Part shown: positions 1 through 8,815 of the stretch, piece after piece
Layout: each line of letters begins with the position of its first letter
Position numbering within the stretch: position 1 is the first letter of the stretch
The notes under the pieces: generated by a model
Database searches by the model: none
Seen by the model: only the letters and a program-made list of their open reading frames with translations
What the model was told of the DNA's origin: nothing
Origin: Proteinivorax hydrogeniformans
GTDB lineage: Bacteria; Bacillota; Proteinivoracia; Proteinivoracales; Proteinivoracaceae
DNA length: 64,000 nt
Assembly (NCBI RefSeq): GCF_040515995.1
Contig: NZ_CP159485.1
Coordinates: 2,170,001-2,234,000 of the forward strand
Direction of reading: 5' to 3'
Program-made: the position numbers and the translations under genes

Positions 1-974
1 GTTATGTTTTTAGGATGTTTTCCAAAAGCTGCAAAGCCTACCATAGTCATTAAACCACCAATTGTAGGGCCGTTTAAGTCTCCCCCGACCATTAATACAT
101 AGCTAATCCCGATAACACCTACAAACCCCATATTCATTAGTGAGTTTGCAAAACCACCTAAAGATACAAAATCAGTTGCTAGTGTACCGGGGTGTTTTAC
201 TATTTCAAGATAATCCCTCAATTTTCCTTTATTTAACGCTATCCCTATTATTATCATAGAAATAAACATTGTTCCAAAGATTGCTATAGAAATTGTGTTA
301 AAATCTTCCCCCCAGTATAGAACAGCCTGACTGTCATGACCAAAACTTCTAAGAATAGAGGTGAAAAGAAGTCCTACAAAACCCGCTGTAAAACCAATAT
401 TATATATATTGAAACCATTATGGGTTTTTAGCAAGTGAGATGCTAGAGGTGGCACAATAATTCCAGCTAAAATCCCAAAAAAGACCCCAGGCAAAACTCC
501 CCATCCGAACCCAAAGATAATTTGAGTAACTAAAGGTGCTAAAGCTGTACCGAAAAGGGCCGGAAGTAAAAAAGTTTTAAAAGATTCTTTACGTATTCTG
601 CTGTAAACAAATACTCCTGCGATTATCGGTAGCACTGAATATATGTTTTTACCAAAAAAGCCGAAACCCACCATTGTGAAAAGTGCAGCTAATATAGGTC
701 CGTTAAATGTAACTTTACTTAGTTTAACGAGACTATACCCTATTAGCCCTACAATGGAACCATTTACTAAGGTTGGTCCTACACCTCCGATTTCCATGTA
801 ATCACTAATTAAAAGCCCCTCTGTTGTAAGAATAGTCTTTAGTCCCTCCAAAAGCTCTGATGGTGCCTGCATAACCAATCCTAAGAGTAATAATCCTAGT
901 AGATAAAAGAGTGTTACTAATTCTTTTATGTTATCTTTTACCCTAATATAATCTAAACTCCATAATTTTTTCAT
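1..974 (-). CDS. DUF1576 membrane protein (3' end cut by window)
   Basis: I translated this by hand from the ATG at 974, which has a purine-rich site (AGAGAGGCGG) upstream. The frame stays open for about 324 codons to the window edge, so the C-terminus is missing. The protein is very hydrophobic with many membrane helices. It carries two similar glycine-rich segments, NGPILAALFTMVGFGFFGKN and, near the end, NGPTIGGLMTMVGFAAFGKH. This internal repeat and the wording of the motifs match my memory of the DUF1576 family, membrane proteins of unknown function in Firmicutes and other anaerobes. A transport role is possible but unproven. The gene lies next to a rubrerythrin gene and is separated from it by a terminator-like hairpin. 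Confidence 0.8.
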   Translation of the reverse strand, partial: MKKLWSLDYIRVKDNIKELVTLFYLLGLLLLGLVMQAPSELLEGLKTILTTEGLLISDYMEIGGVGPTLVNGSIVGLIGYSLVKLSKVTFNGPILAALFTMVGFGFFGKNIYSVLPIIAGVFVYSRIRKESFKTFLLPALFGTALAPLVTQIIFGFGWGVLPGVFFGILAGIIVPPLASHLLKTHNGFNIYNIGFTAGFVGLLFTSILRSFGHDSQAVLYWGEDFNTISIAIFGTMFISMIIIGIALNKGKLRDYLEIVKHPGTLATDFVSLGGFANSLMNMGFVGVIGISYVLMVGGDLNGPTIGGLMTMVGFAAFGKHPKNI

Positions 975-1091
975 TTTAGCTTACCGCCTCTCTTATTCCA
1001 ACTATGGTAGTTAAATCTTTCACGATTTATGCATATACTATTGTACCAAATTTCTAACCTAAGTGGAAAGTTAAATTTTGATTAAAATAAT

Positions 1092-1122
1092 AATAGCCCA
1101 ACAGTATTGCTGTTAGGCTATT
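1092..1122 (-). terminator. Terminator after rubrerythrin-like gene
   Basis: Inverted repeat AATAGCCcAACAG / CTGTTaGGCTATT, followed on the minus strand by a T-rich stretch. It lies just downstream of the stop codon at 1135. Confidence 0.75.
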
Positions 1123-1134
1123 GTGCTTTATAAT

Positions 1135-1557
1135 TTAAAAGTACCTTTCTAACAAACCTTCTAAAGCTCTAGCATGTCTTCCTTCGTCTTTGGCAGTTTC
1201 ATCAAAAACGTCGTGAGCTGGGTCATTACCAATTTCCTTGGCTTTTGTGGCTGCTTCTTTTTTCATTTTATTTGATTTTTGTTCTCCAGTTAAAGCGAAC
1301 TCTAAGTTGTCTTTGGTACTTGTGGAAATTTCTCCGTTTAGCTCTCCGAATCTAGCAGCGTGATCTGCCTCTTCCATAGCAATAGTTTTTAGTACTTCAG
1401 CAATTTCAGGATAGCCCTCTCTTTGCGCTTGTCTTGCAGCGGCTAGGTACCAGCCTACTTCTGTATTTTCTCCGGCAAAATTTGCATCAACCGCTTCCTC
1501 TAAAGCTGTGCCTCTTGTTGCACCGAGTTGATTTTCGACTACTAAGTCAAGTTCCAT
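1135..1557 (-). CDS. Rubrerythrin-type ferritin-like diiron protein
   Basis: 140 residues, all alpha-helical in character. The paired carboxylate/histidine motifs of a ferritin-like diiron centre are visible: a first Glu region with ENTEVGWY, then MEEADHAARFGE, and near the C-terminus KDEGRHARALEG (ExxH). The rubredoxin-like CxxC domain of classical rubrerythrin is absent. Family members reduce hydrogen peroxide in anaerobes using two iron atoms. Without the rubredoxin domain this one would need a separate electron donor, for example the ferredoxin at 5.1 kb or a rubredoxin elsewhere (inference). The gene is monocistronic with its own terminator; the start has an AGGGAGGTAA site. Confidence 0.85.
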   Translation of the reverse strand: MELDLVVENQLGATRGTALEEAVDANFAGENTEVGWYLAAARQAQREGYPEIAEVLKTIAMEEADHAARFGELNGEISTSTKDNLEFALTGEQKSNKMKKEAATKAKEIGNDPAHDVFDETAKDEGRHARALEGLLERYF

Positions 1558-1639
1558 TAAAATCGTTTACCTCCCTTCTTTTTCATCTAATATTTTCTCC
1601 ATATAAAAAATTTAGATGCAAAAAAAGAAGGCAATTATT

Positions 1640-2917
1640 TTAAAGTTTTTCTCGCTGAAAAAGCACTGCTAATATAGCAACAATACCCATTATAAGATAT
1701 ACTAAAAACGCCATCTGAAAAGCGTGCGTTGAGTCTGTACCTACACCGTTTAAAGATTGTCCTTGTATGTCTAAAATAAAGCCGATAGTATTGTTTAAAA
1801 GCGCTGCTCCTAAAAATCCACCCACGTTTGCAACAGATGTAGCTATACCTGACAAACTTGGCTCATTTACATTTTTAACATTTGTAAATGATAGTATAAA
1901 CGTTACTGCAGAAATACCCATCAACAGGTAAAGAGCAGGTAATATTGCGATATTGGGCTTTCCGCCTGCCAAAACTATTTTATATATCCATATTAAAGTA
2001 AAAATTATAGCTCCGCCTAGCATAATCTTTCTAGTAGAGCCTACATATTTAGCTAAATACCCTACCATAAGTGATCCTAACATTATGCCTATAGTTAACA
2101 GCAATACATAGATAGAAGCTGAATCCCTTGTCATATTATAAACTTGGGTTAAATATGGGATTCCCCACAAGCCTGAGAAGGATGTAATAGTTCCCATTAA
2201 ACAAAATAGCACAAAAAAATTGGGCCAGGTGTGTTTATTTAGCACTACCTTTTTTATACTTTGAAACAGAGTAGTGTTTGGTTTTGTCATAATATCCTTG
2301 TCATTAGGCCCTGCCAGCCCAACATCTTTTGGGCTGTCTTTGACAAGTAGCATTATCAACAAAAATAATATTAAAGAAACTAGCCCCATCATTTTAAAAG
2401 ATAGTTGCCATCCGATATACCCTACCAGTAGAGCAAAAGGATATGTGGCAAGAACCCCACCTAAATTTCCTATTAATGAGCTCCACCCGGAGATAGTGGG
2501 AAACTCCTCCGCTTTAAACCAGACAGCTTGAATTTTTAAAAGAGAAATGAAGCCCCCAGCAACTCCAATCCCAACTAGCAGTCTACCCACATAAGCCATT
2601 TGGATATTTACAGAATATCCCAAAAGTGCCGATCCTACTCCTGCAAGCAGCATCCCATAAGCTGTCGTTTTTTTCGGGCCTATGTAGTCTGCCATCACGC
2701 CTGATGGTATTTGCATTATCGCATATGCCCAAAAATACATGGCTGCAAGATTTCCTAGCTGAGTTCCCTGACGCTGAGGACTTAATCCTAGGTCACGGGC
2801 AAACTCCTCAGCCACTACTCCAGTTGAGTATCTATGAAAAAAAACAACTACAAACGCAAGAGCTATTAACCCCCAATTAGACCATTTATATGTTTTATAC
2901 CGCCTTTGACTGTCCAT
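1640..2917 (-). CDS. Major facilitator superfamily transporter
   Basis: 425 residues with about 12 predicted membrane helices. The loop between helices 2 and 3 has the MFS pattern (PSGVMADYIGPKKTTAYG), and the N-terminus has an aromatic RYSTGV segment after helix 1, as in anion:cation symporter and glycerol-3-phosphate-type carriers. It should move a small solute by coupling to an ion gradient. The substrate cannot be read from the sequence, and neighbouring genes give no clue. The gene stands alone, divergent from the HD-GYP gene. Confidence 0.85.
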   Translation of the reverse strand: MDSQRRYKTYKWSNWGLIALAFVVVFFHRYSTGVVAEEFARDLGLSPQRQGTQLGNLAAMYFWAYAIMQIPSGVMADYIGPKKTTAYGMLLAGVGSALLGYSVNIQMAYVGRLLVGIGVAGGFISLLKIQAVWFKAEEFPTISGWSSLIGNLGGVLATYPFALLVGYIGWQLSFKMMGLVSLILFLLIMLLVKDSPKDVGLAGPNDKDIMTKPNTTLFQSIKKVVLNKHTWPNFFVLFCLMGTITSFSGLWGIPYLTQVYNMTRDSASIYVLLLTIGIMLGSLMVGYLAKYVGSTRKIMLGGAIIFTLIWIYKIVLAGGKPNIAILPALYLLMGISAVTFILSFTNVKNVNEPSLSGIATSVANVGGFLGAALLNNTIGFILDIQGQSLNGVGTDSTHAFQMAFLVYLIMGIVAILAVLFQREKL

Positions 2918-3094
2918 AATTAGTACCTCACATTCTTTTACATATTGATCAACATTATTAGTTTACCTCTTTTAATAATTTTTGTACATACATTTTACTT
3001 TTAGCTAAGTACTTATTCTTTTTTAGCAGGTTAATGTTGGTAAAACGTCGAATAAGTTAAATAAATGTTTTTCTAAAGGGGTGTATTACTAAAT

Positions 3095-4141
3095 ATGAAA
3101 TTAGTTTCAGCTAAAGATCTAATGTCGGGCATGAAAGTGGCAAAGGATGTCGAAAATGACGCCGGTGGTATTTTAATTAAAGAAGGCACTTCATTAAATA
3201 AATATATGATAGATAAAATAAAGGCTTTATTTATTGACTACGTTTATGTTCATTCTGATGAAAAACCAGCAAAGACCCAAGAAAAAAAACTGCGCGAGGA
3301 CATAAAAAAATTCTCAGATCAGTATAACTTGGCATTTGAGATGACTGTAAAATTATTAGATACTCAAAAAAAGGGTAAAATATTAGATATGGACTTGGTT
3401 AGGAGTATTTCCACCATAGTGATGGAACAAATTTACCAAACAAACAACATCTTAGGTAGGTTATTCTCACAAGATAACGATCATATGTACCTTTACAAGC
3501 ATTCTCTTAATGTTGCCATTTTAAGTGGTATTATTGGAAAATGGCTAGGCTTAACAAAAAATGAAGTGCGAAGATTGGTTTATTCTGGTCTTCTTCATGA
3601 TATTGGTAAGCTACAGGTCCCTCAGTCGATACTAAATAAGCCGGGTAAACTTACGGACGAAGAGTTTTTTGAGATACAAAAGCACTGTTTGTTTGGTTAC
3701 CAGACTTTAAAGTCAAAACACAACATCAGCGGCGATGTGTTTACCGCTATAGCGCAACACCACGAACGAGAAGACGGCAGTGGGTACCCTAAAGGTTTAA
3801 TGGGCTCTCAAATCCATATATTCGCTAAAATACTAGCAGTTGCAGATGTATATGACGCCATGACATCTAACAAGGTCTATAGAAGAAAGTTTTCGCCGTT
3901 TTTTGTAGCAGAGCAAATAGCACAAAATAGTTATGGTATATTAGACACAAAAATCAGTCGTGTATTTTTAGATAACATCGCAACTTTCTATGTAGGTAAT
4001 AAGGTTGCATTAAGTGATGGCATGGTGGGTGAAATTATCTATATTAAGCCTTCAGAGCCCACAAAACCTGTAGTTAAGGTCGAAGATCAATACATTGACC
4101 TAACTTTTGAAAATGTTACAATAGAAGACATATTAGCTTAA
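3095..4141 (+). CDS. HD-GYP domain protein, probable c-di-GMP phosphodiesterase
   Basis: 348 residues. An N-terminal segment of about 60 residues (LVSAKDLMSGMKVAKDV) is typical of this protein type. The catalytic HD-GYP domain follows, with HDIGK at residues 168-172, HHEREDGSGYP at about 222-232 and DVYDAMTSNKVYR further on. These are the metal-binding and GYP signatures of phosphodiesterases that hydrolyse cyclic di-GMP to GMP. No membrane helix or receiver domain is seen, so the protein is soluble and its input is unknown. The start follows a GGGGTG site. It lies 24 nt upstream of hslO and is probably cotranscribed with it. Confidence 0.9.
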   Translation: MKLVSAKDLMSGMKVAKDVENDAGGILIKEGTSLNKYMIDKIKALFIDYVYVHSDEKPAKTQEKKLREDIKKFSDQYNLAFEMTVKLLDTQKKGKILDMDLVRSISTIVMEQIYQTNNILGRLFSQDNDHMYLYKHSLNVAILSGIIGKWLGLTKNEVRRLVYSGLLHDIGKLQVPQSILNKPGKLTDEEFFEIQKHCLFGYQTLKSKHNISGDVFTAIAQHHEREDGSGYPKGLMGSQIHIFAKILAVADVYDAMTSNKVYRRKFSPFFVAEQIAQNSYGILDTKISRVFLDNIATFYVGNKVALSDGMVGEIIYIKPSEPTKPVVKVEDQYIDLTFENVTIEDILA

Positions 4142-4165
4142 AGAAAGCACAGGAGGAATTTATTT

Positions 4166-5038
4166 ATGAAAGATTATCTATTATATAGTACAGCTGCAAA
4201 CGGTAACATTCGCTGTTTGGCGGCAATAACAACAAACCTTACAAACACTGCACAAACTAAACATAGTCTTTTCCCTGTTGCATCAGCCGCTTTAGGACGA
4301 CTGTTAACTGGTTCACTGCTTATGGCATCTTCTGAGTTTAAAGGAGAAGAAAGGTTAAATCTTAGGGTTAAAGGAGATGGACCACTAGGACAAGTCTTCG
4401 CAGACGCTAAAATTGGTGAAGTGCGAGGCTACGTAGCTAATCCTCAAGTTGAGCTTCCACTTAGCAAAAACAAAAAGTTAGATGTAAAAAAAGGGGTCGG
4501 TGCTGGCGAGCTTAGCGTTATTAAAGACTTAAAGCTAAAAGAACCTTATGTTTCAACCATGCAGCTAATTTCTGGTGAAATAGCTGAAGATTTGACTTAT
4601 TACTATGCCACTTCAGAGCAAAAACCATCTTCTTTTGGCTTGGGAGTATTAGTAGATACAGATGGTTCTATACTAGTTAGTGGCGGCTTTTTAGTACAAA
4701 TTATGCCAGATGCCACCGACGAACAGGTGACAGCTGTAGAAGAGCGGATAGCAAAACTAGGCGGAGTAGTTGAGTTCATTAAGGAAAAAGAAACTCCTGA
4801 AAAAATGATTGAAGATTTGTTAGATGGTTTGTCTCCAAAAATCTTACACAAACAACCTCTAGAATATAAGTGTTCATGTGATCGACAACGCTTTGCCAAG
4901 GGACTTATAAGTCTAGGAAAAGAAGAGTTAAATAATATGCTTAAAGAAAGTAAAGAGTTTGAATTAAGTTGTCATTTTTGTAACTCTAGATATAATTTTA
5001 AGCCGCAAGATATTGAAGGCCTTTTGAGGGAATTATAA
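4166..5038 (+). CDS. hslO: Redox-regulated chaperone Hsp33
   Basis: 290 residues, the usual length for Hsp33. The C-terminal zinc-binding redox switch is intact: CxC at residues 236 and 238 (CSCDRQR) and CxxC at 269 and 272 (CHFC). In the family these cysteines hold zinc when reduced; oxidation plus unfolding activates the holdase to protect proteins under oxidative stress. A strong AGGAGG site precedes the ATG. It follows the HD-GYP gene and ends at a bidirectional terminator. It fits with the rubrerythrin nearby as part of oxygen defence. Confidence 0.95.
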   Translation: MKDYLLYSTAANGNIRCLAAITTNLTNTAQTKHSLFPVASAALGRLLTGSLLMASSEFKGEERLNLRVKGDGPLGQVFADAKIGEVRGYVANPQVELPLSKNKKLDVKKGVGAGELSVIKDLKLKEPYVSTMQLISGEIAEDLTYYYATSEQKPSSFGLGVLVDTDGSILVSGGFLVQIMPDATDEQVTAVEERIAKLGGVVEFIKEKETPEKMIEDLLDGLSPKILHKQPLEYKCSCDRQRFAKGLISLGKEELNNMLKESKEFELSCHFCNSRYNFKPQDIEGLLREL

Positions 5039-5060
5039 AAAGTGAAGCTTCAATAAGATA

Positions 5061-5102
5061 AAAAAATCCTATCAACTCATTTAAGAGTTGATAGGATTTT
5101 TT
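5061..5102. terminator. Bidirectional terminator between hslO and ferredoxin
   Basis: Perfect 18-bp stem (AAAAAATCCTATCAACTC and its complement) with a 6-nt loop and T-runs on both strands. It serves the convergent genes on each side. Confidence 0.9.
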
Positions 5103-5107
5103 TATTC

Positions 5108-5275
5108 TTACTCAGAAATTGCGTCTACAGGACAAGAGTCTGTACAAGCTCCGCAGTCAATACAAGCATCAGCGTCAATTATGTATTGACCCTCACCTGC
5201 ACTAATTGCTTCTACAGGGCAAGTACCTTCACATGCACCACACTCAATACAAGCATCAGAAATTTTGTAGGCCAT
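5108..5275 (-). CDS. 2[4Fe-4S] ferredoxin, clostridial type
   Basis: Read directly from the minus strand: 55 residues beginning MAYKISDACIECGACEG. Two CxxCxxCxxxCP cluster motifs are present (CIECGACEGTCP and CIDCGACTDSCP), the pattern of the small acidic ferredoxin of anaerobic bacteria. It carries low-potential electrons between enzymes such as pyruvate oxidoreductases, hydrogenases and bifurcating flavoproteins. The Bcd-Etf system at 36-39 kb is a plausible partner (inference). The start follows a GGGGGG site at 5282-5290. A possible minus-strand -10 box (TATAAT) lies near 5359-5364. Confidence 0.95.
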   Translation of the reverse strand: MAYKISDACIECGACEGTCPVEAISAGEGQYIIDADACIDCGACTDSCPVDAISE

Positions 5276-5394
5276 TTATGACACCCCCCAACACTATTTG
5301 ATATAAATAATTTCAGTGGTTGACCACTAAAAAGATTTAGCATGTATCTACGATTTTGATTATATCACATGAAATAAAAACTGACTAGATAAGT

Positions 5395-6174
5395 TTAATT
5401 AATTTCAATAAGATATCCACGATACTTTTTTAGATTTAGCACTCCATCTTCCAATATTAGATACTGCCCCTTAGCCCCTAGCATTTTTGAGGTTATGATA
5501 CTGGTTTTATCTAAGTTTAGAGATTTCATTTTTGGAGGGCTTACCCAAGGAAATTCAATGCTAAGCTCCTTTGATCTAAGCTTTACGTCTTTGAAGTTAT
5601 CTTTTATAATATCCTGCGCTTTTAAGATGGCTTCCTCTAAACATTCAGCTTTATTATTTCTTAGCATCGCCCTCCAATTTGTCTTATCTGCAAAATATCC
5701 CATAAGATATTCTTCAACTTGACCAGCCTCTTTTCTGTTTTTTGCTTCTGCAATTACACATCCTTTTATCGCACCTTGGTCTAACCACCTTTTGGGAATA
5801 TTTTGATGATGGGTTATACCAACCTTGATTTCACTGGTATAGGCGATATAAATATAATGCTTTTGAAAGCAAAAGCTTTGTGCAAATTCTTCATCACGGC
5901 AAGTTCCATTTATGTGATGACATTTTTCTGGTTTAACCATGCAAATATCGTTTTGTGGCAAATCTCTAAAACAAGGAAAACAGTAGCCATTGTTAAAGGT
6001 TTTTCCTTTGATATCTCTCCCGCAATAAATACATTTTTTGCTGCCAGCAAATGATATCTGAAGCTTAGATCCGGTCTTATCTTTCAGCATTAAAAACTGT
6101 TCATCTATGTTTAAGCGATAATTTATTTGATCTCCATCAGAAATTATGTCTACTCCCTTTAAATAACCCTTCAT
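5395..6174 (-). CDS. DUF2797 family protein (GIY-YIG-like, zinc-binding cysteines)
   Basis: 259 residues from the ATG at 6174, chosen because a GAGGAG site lies just upstream; an in-frame ATG at 6204 lacks one. A cysteine cluster in the first third (CIYCGR, CFPCF) and further CMVKPEKCHH and CRDEE residues look like metal sites. The centre has IYIAYTSEIKVGITHHQNIP, then RWLDQGA, as in DUF2797 proteins, which resemble GIY-YIG nucleases. Function is not established for the family; nucleic-acid binding is a reasonable guess. It stands alone between the ferredoxin and amidohydrolase units. Confidence 0.8.
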   Translation of the reverse strand: MKGYLKGVDIISDGDQINYRLNIDEQFLMLKDKTGSKLQISFAGSKKCIYCGRDIKGKTFNNGYCFPCFRDLPQNDICMVKPEKCHHINGTCRDEEFAQSFCFQKHYIYIAYTSEIKVGITHHQNIPKRWLDQGAIKGCVIAEAKNRKEAGQVEEYLMGYFADKTNWRAMLRNNKAECLEEAILKAQDIIKDNFKDVKLRSKELSIEFPWVSPPKMKSLNLDKTSIITSKMLGAKGQYLILEDGVLNLKKYRGYLIEIN

Positions 6175-6281
6175 TTTAAAACACTCCTCTACATATTTGA
6201 ACATTGAAAGTCCTACTATAAGTATAAAACTTAATATCTACTTTGTCATTATCTCTTTTTGGCAGGGTGCTTATTAATAGA

Positions 6282-6306
6282 AACAACCCCCTTAGTGGGG
6301 GTTGTT
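6282..6306 (-). terminator. Terminator after amidohydrolase pair
   Basis: Perfect 10-bp stem AACAACCCCC/GGGGGTTGTT with a 5-nt loop, just past the stop at 6309. The following T-run is weak. Confidence 0.6.
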
Positions 6307-6308
6307 AG

Positions 6309-7490
6309 CTATCTTTTAAAAGCTTTTTTACCGCTGACAAATGTATATTTACAGGTTGATAGAAAATCAAATGGATGTCCTCTATATACTGTTATATCAG
6401 CGTCTTTACCTACTTCTATACTCCCTACTTTAGATTCAAGTCCTAAAACTTTTGCTGGATTTATAGTTATCATTTGTAGGGCTGTAAACTCATCTAAGCC
6501 ATCTTTTACTGCTTGAGCTGCCGCATGTAGTAGCCTATAGATAGGAAGCACTGGGTGGTCCGTTGTAAGGGCGACATTTACCCCTGCATCACTTAAGATT
6601 TTTGCTCCCTTTAAGCTTTTGTTTTTGGTTTCTACCTTTGTGGGCACTCCAAGGGAAGGTCCCACTACCATCGAAAATGGGTATTTCTTAACATGGTCTA
6701 CTATTAAGTGAGCTTCGGAGGCATGTTCTATAGTTATAGGTATTGAAAACTCATCGGCAATTCTCAAGGCTGTAGCAATATCATCAGCTCTATGAGCATG
6801 TACCTTAAGCGGCATCTTTCCTTCAAACACCATGCTCAAATTCTCAAGTTTTAGATCTTTAGCCGGCATTTTGTCCGGCTCTTTTTCTGCATTTTTCTTT
6901 TTTTCGTAGTACTCTTGAGCCTTAATCAACCATTGCCTCATTATTGCAGCGCTTGCCATTCTAGTCGAAGGAGTTATTTTCCGCGAGCCATAAGCCCTCT
7001 TAGGGTTTTCTCCTAGTGCTGCCTTCATACCCCCATACTCTTTGATAACTAACGAGGAGATTAAGTTATCTTTGCTGTAGTGTTTGATAACACTTCCAAC
7101 TCCTCCAATTATATTAGCACTTCCTGGAACTACCATTGAAGCAGTTATACCAGCTGCTATGGCCTCTTTAAATGCATTATCGGGAGGATAAATTCCATCT
7201 ACTGCAAAGACATCTGCCGTAATTGGACTTGTGGCTTCATTACCGTCAACACCTATAGGACCTTTGGCTTGTTCTATTAATCCTATATGGGTATGGGGAT
7301 CTATAAAGCCTGGAAACACATTATCTCCTTCAAGATCAATTACCTCACTACCTTTAGGAATTTCAAACTTTCCAACGGCGATAATTTTATCTCCCTCTAT
7401 TAACACCCCACCTTCTATGGGGTCTTTATCCACTCCAGTATGGATTATACCGTTTATTAAAGCAGTATATACTTTACTTACTACGGTCAT
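6309..7490 (-). CDS. Amidohydrolase, second gene of tandem pair
   Basis: 393 residues, a TIM-barrel metal-dependent hydrolase. Visible metal ligands are HTHIG near residue 65, HAHRADD and IEHASEAH in the middle, and TTDHPV (Asp) near the C-terminus; the protein ends with the usual beta-sandwich piece (GSIEVGKDADITV). The family includes imidazolonepropionase-like and dipeptidase-like enzymes that cleave C-N bonds in small amides or cyclic compounds; the substrate is unknown. A GGAGAGG site precedes the ATG. The start overlaps the end of the upstream paralogue by 17 nt, so the two are translationally coupled. Confidence 0.85.
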   Translation of the reverse strand: MTVVSKVYTALINGIIHTGVDKDPIEGGVLIEGDKIIAVGKFEIPKGSEVIDLEGDNVFPGFIDPHTHIGLIEQAKGPIGVDGNEATSPITADVFAVDGIYPPDNAFKEAIAAGITASMVVPGSANIIGGVGSVIKHYSKDNLISSLVIKEYGGMKAALGENPKRAYGSRKITPSTRMASAAIMRQWLIKAQEYYEKKKNAEKEPDKMPAKDLKLENLSMVFEGKMPLKVHAHRADDIATALRIADEFSIPITIEHASEAHLIVDHVKKYPFSMVVGPSLGVPTKVETKNKSLKGAKILSDAGVNVALTTDHPVLPIYRLLHAAAQAVKDGLDEFTALQMITINPAKVLGLESKVGSIEVGKDADITVYRGHPFDFLSTCKYTFVSGKKAFKR

Positions 7491-8637
7491 AAATTACCTC
7501 TCCATTTATAATCGTTTTTAAAACTTTGGTCTTATAATCGAATAAATCTCCATCTAATAAAATAATGTCAGCATCTTTGCCTTTTTCGATACTACCTACG
7601 CGCTCTCCTACCCCGATAATTTCTGCTGCATTTATAGTGATAGCTTTTAAAGCCTCTTCTTTAGGTAAGCCATCTTTATGAGCTAGTGCTGCACAAATAG
7701 GCAGGTAGTGTTGAGGAATAACAGGATGGTCAGTCATGATAGCAAATTTAACCCCTGCTTCCCATAACACTCTTCCTGTTTCAAAGGTAAGGTTTGCTAG
7801 CTCAACTTTAGGTCTAGAAGAAAGGGTTGGTCCAATGACAACGTCAACCTTCTTTTCTGCAAGGTAGTCAGCTACTAAGTGTCCCTCTGTACAGTGCTCG
7901 ATGGTAATTTCTACGTCAAATTCTTCAGCGATTCTTAAAGCAGTGACGATATCGTCAGCTCTATGAGCATGTGCTCTTAAAGGAATCTCTTTGCGTAAAA
8001 CTTTTACTAAACCTTCCATCTTTAAGTCTCTAGCCGGAGCTTTTTCTGGATCTTCTTCAGCTTTTTCAAGCTTTTTAAGATATTCCTGTGCTTTAGTTAG
8101 CTCCTCACGCATAACTGCCGCTGTTCCCATTCTTGTAGATGGAGCTTTCTTTTGGCTGCTGTACACTCTTTTAGGATTTTCACCGTAAGCACATTTCATG
8201 CCTGTAGGCTCTAATATAACCATTTCGTCAATTATTTTACCGTAAGTTTTCATGGCCATACCTTGACCACCAATTACGTTAGCACTTCCAGGTCCTGAAA
8301 CAACTGTGGTTATACCACCTTCATAGGCTTCTTTTAAAGCAGTATCCATAGGATTTACTGCATCGATAGCTCTAAGGTGTGGAGTTGAAGGATGAGTTGT
8401 TTCATTGCCATCTGCACCTTCAAAGCCCATTGCTTCTTCGAAAATACCTATGTGAGAGTGAGCATCAATAAGTCCTGGCATTACTACCTGCCCTTTAGCG
8501 TCGATAACTTCAGCATCTTTTGGGATGTCTATATTCTCTCCCACTTCCTCAATTTTTCCGTCTTTAATAAGTACAGTACCATTTTCTAAGGTCTCGTTAG
8601 CCATTGTGAAAATCTTTCCGTTTGTAATTGCTATCAT
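7474..8637 (-). CDS. Amidohydrolase, first gene of tandem pair
   Basis: 387 residues from the ATG at 8637. An earlier in-frame ATG at 8646 lies directly on the AGGAGG site, so the later one fits better. Motifs parallel the downstream copy: HSHIG, HAHRADD, IEHCTEGH, MTDHPV and GSIEKGKDADIILLDG. The two proteins align along their whole length, indicating an old tandem duplication. Their metal ligands are all kept, so both should be active, perhaps with different substrates. A proteolytic lifestyle would fit a role in peptide or cyclic-amide breakdown (inference). Confidence 0.85.
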   Translation of the reverse strand: MIAITNGKIFTMANETLENGTVLIKDGKIEEVGENIDIPKDAEVIDAKGQVVMPGLIDAHSHIGIFEEAMGFEGADGNETTHPSTPHLRAIDAVNPMDTALKEAYEGGITTVVSGPGSANVIGGQGMAMKTYGKIIDEMVILEPTGMKCAYGENPKRVYSSQKKAPSTRMGTAAVMREELTKAQEYLKKLEKAEEDPEKAPARDLKMEGLVKVLRKEIPLRAHAHRADDIVTALRIAEEFDVEITIEHCTEGHLVADYLAEKKVDVVIGPTLSSRPKVELANLTFETGRVLWEAGVKFAIMTDHPVIPQHYLPICAALAHKDGLPKEEALKAITINAAEIIGVGERVGSIEKGKDADIILLDGDLFDYKTKVLKTIINGEVIYDRSK

Positions 8638-8760
8638 ATTAACCATACCTCCTTTAATTGTTATAATTACTATTCTACAATCAAAGAGGAAATTCCTTCG
8701 TTAGTCGAAAGTTTTTTTATGAAGGTGTGAGTCCTAAAACAGTTAACCTGTGATAAAGAC

Positions 8761-8801
8761 AAAGCTGTCTCAACAGGAGTATTCCTGTTTAAGACAGCCT
8801 T
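8761..8801 (-). terminator. Terminator after 217-aa hypothetical gene
   Basis: Inverted repeat AAGCTGTCTcaACAGGA / TCCTGTttAAGACAGCcTT downstream of the stop at 8816. There is no clean T-run, so it is moderately supported. Confidence 0.6.
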
Positions 8802-8815
8802 TATCGTCGGATTGA

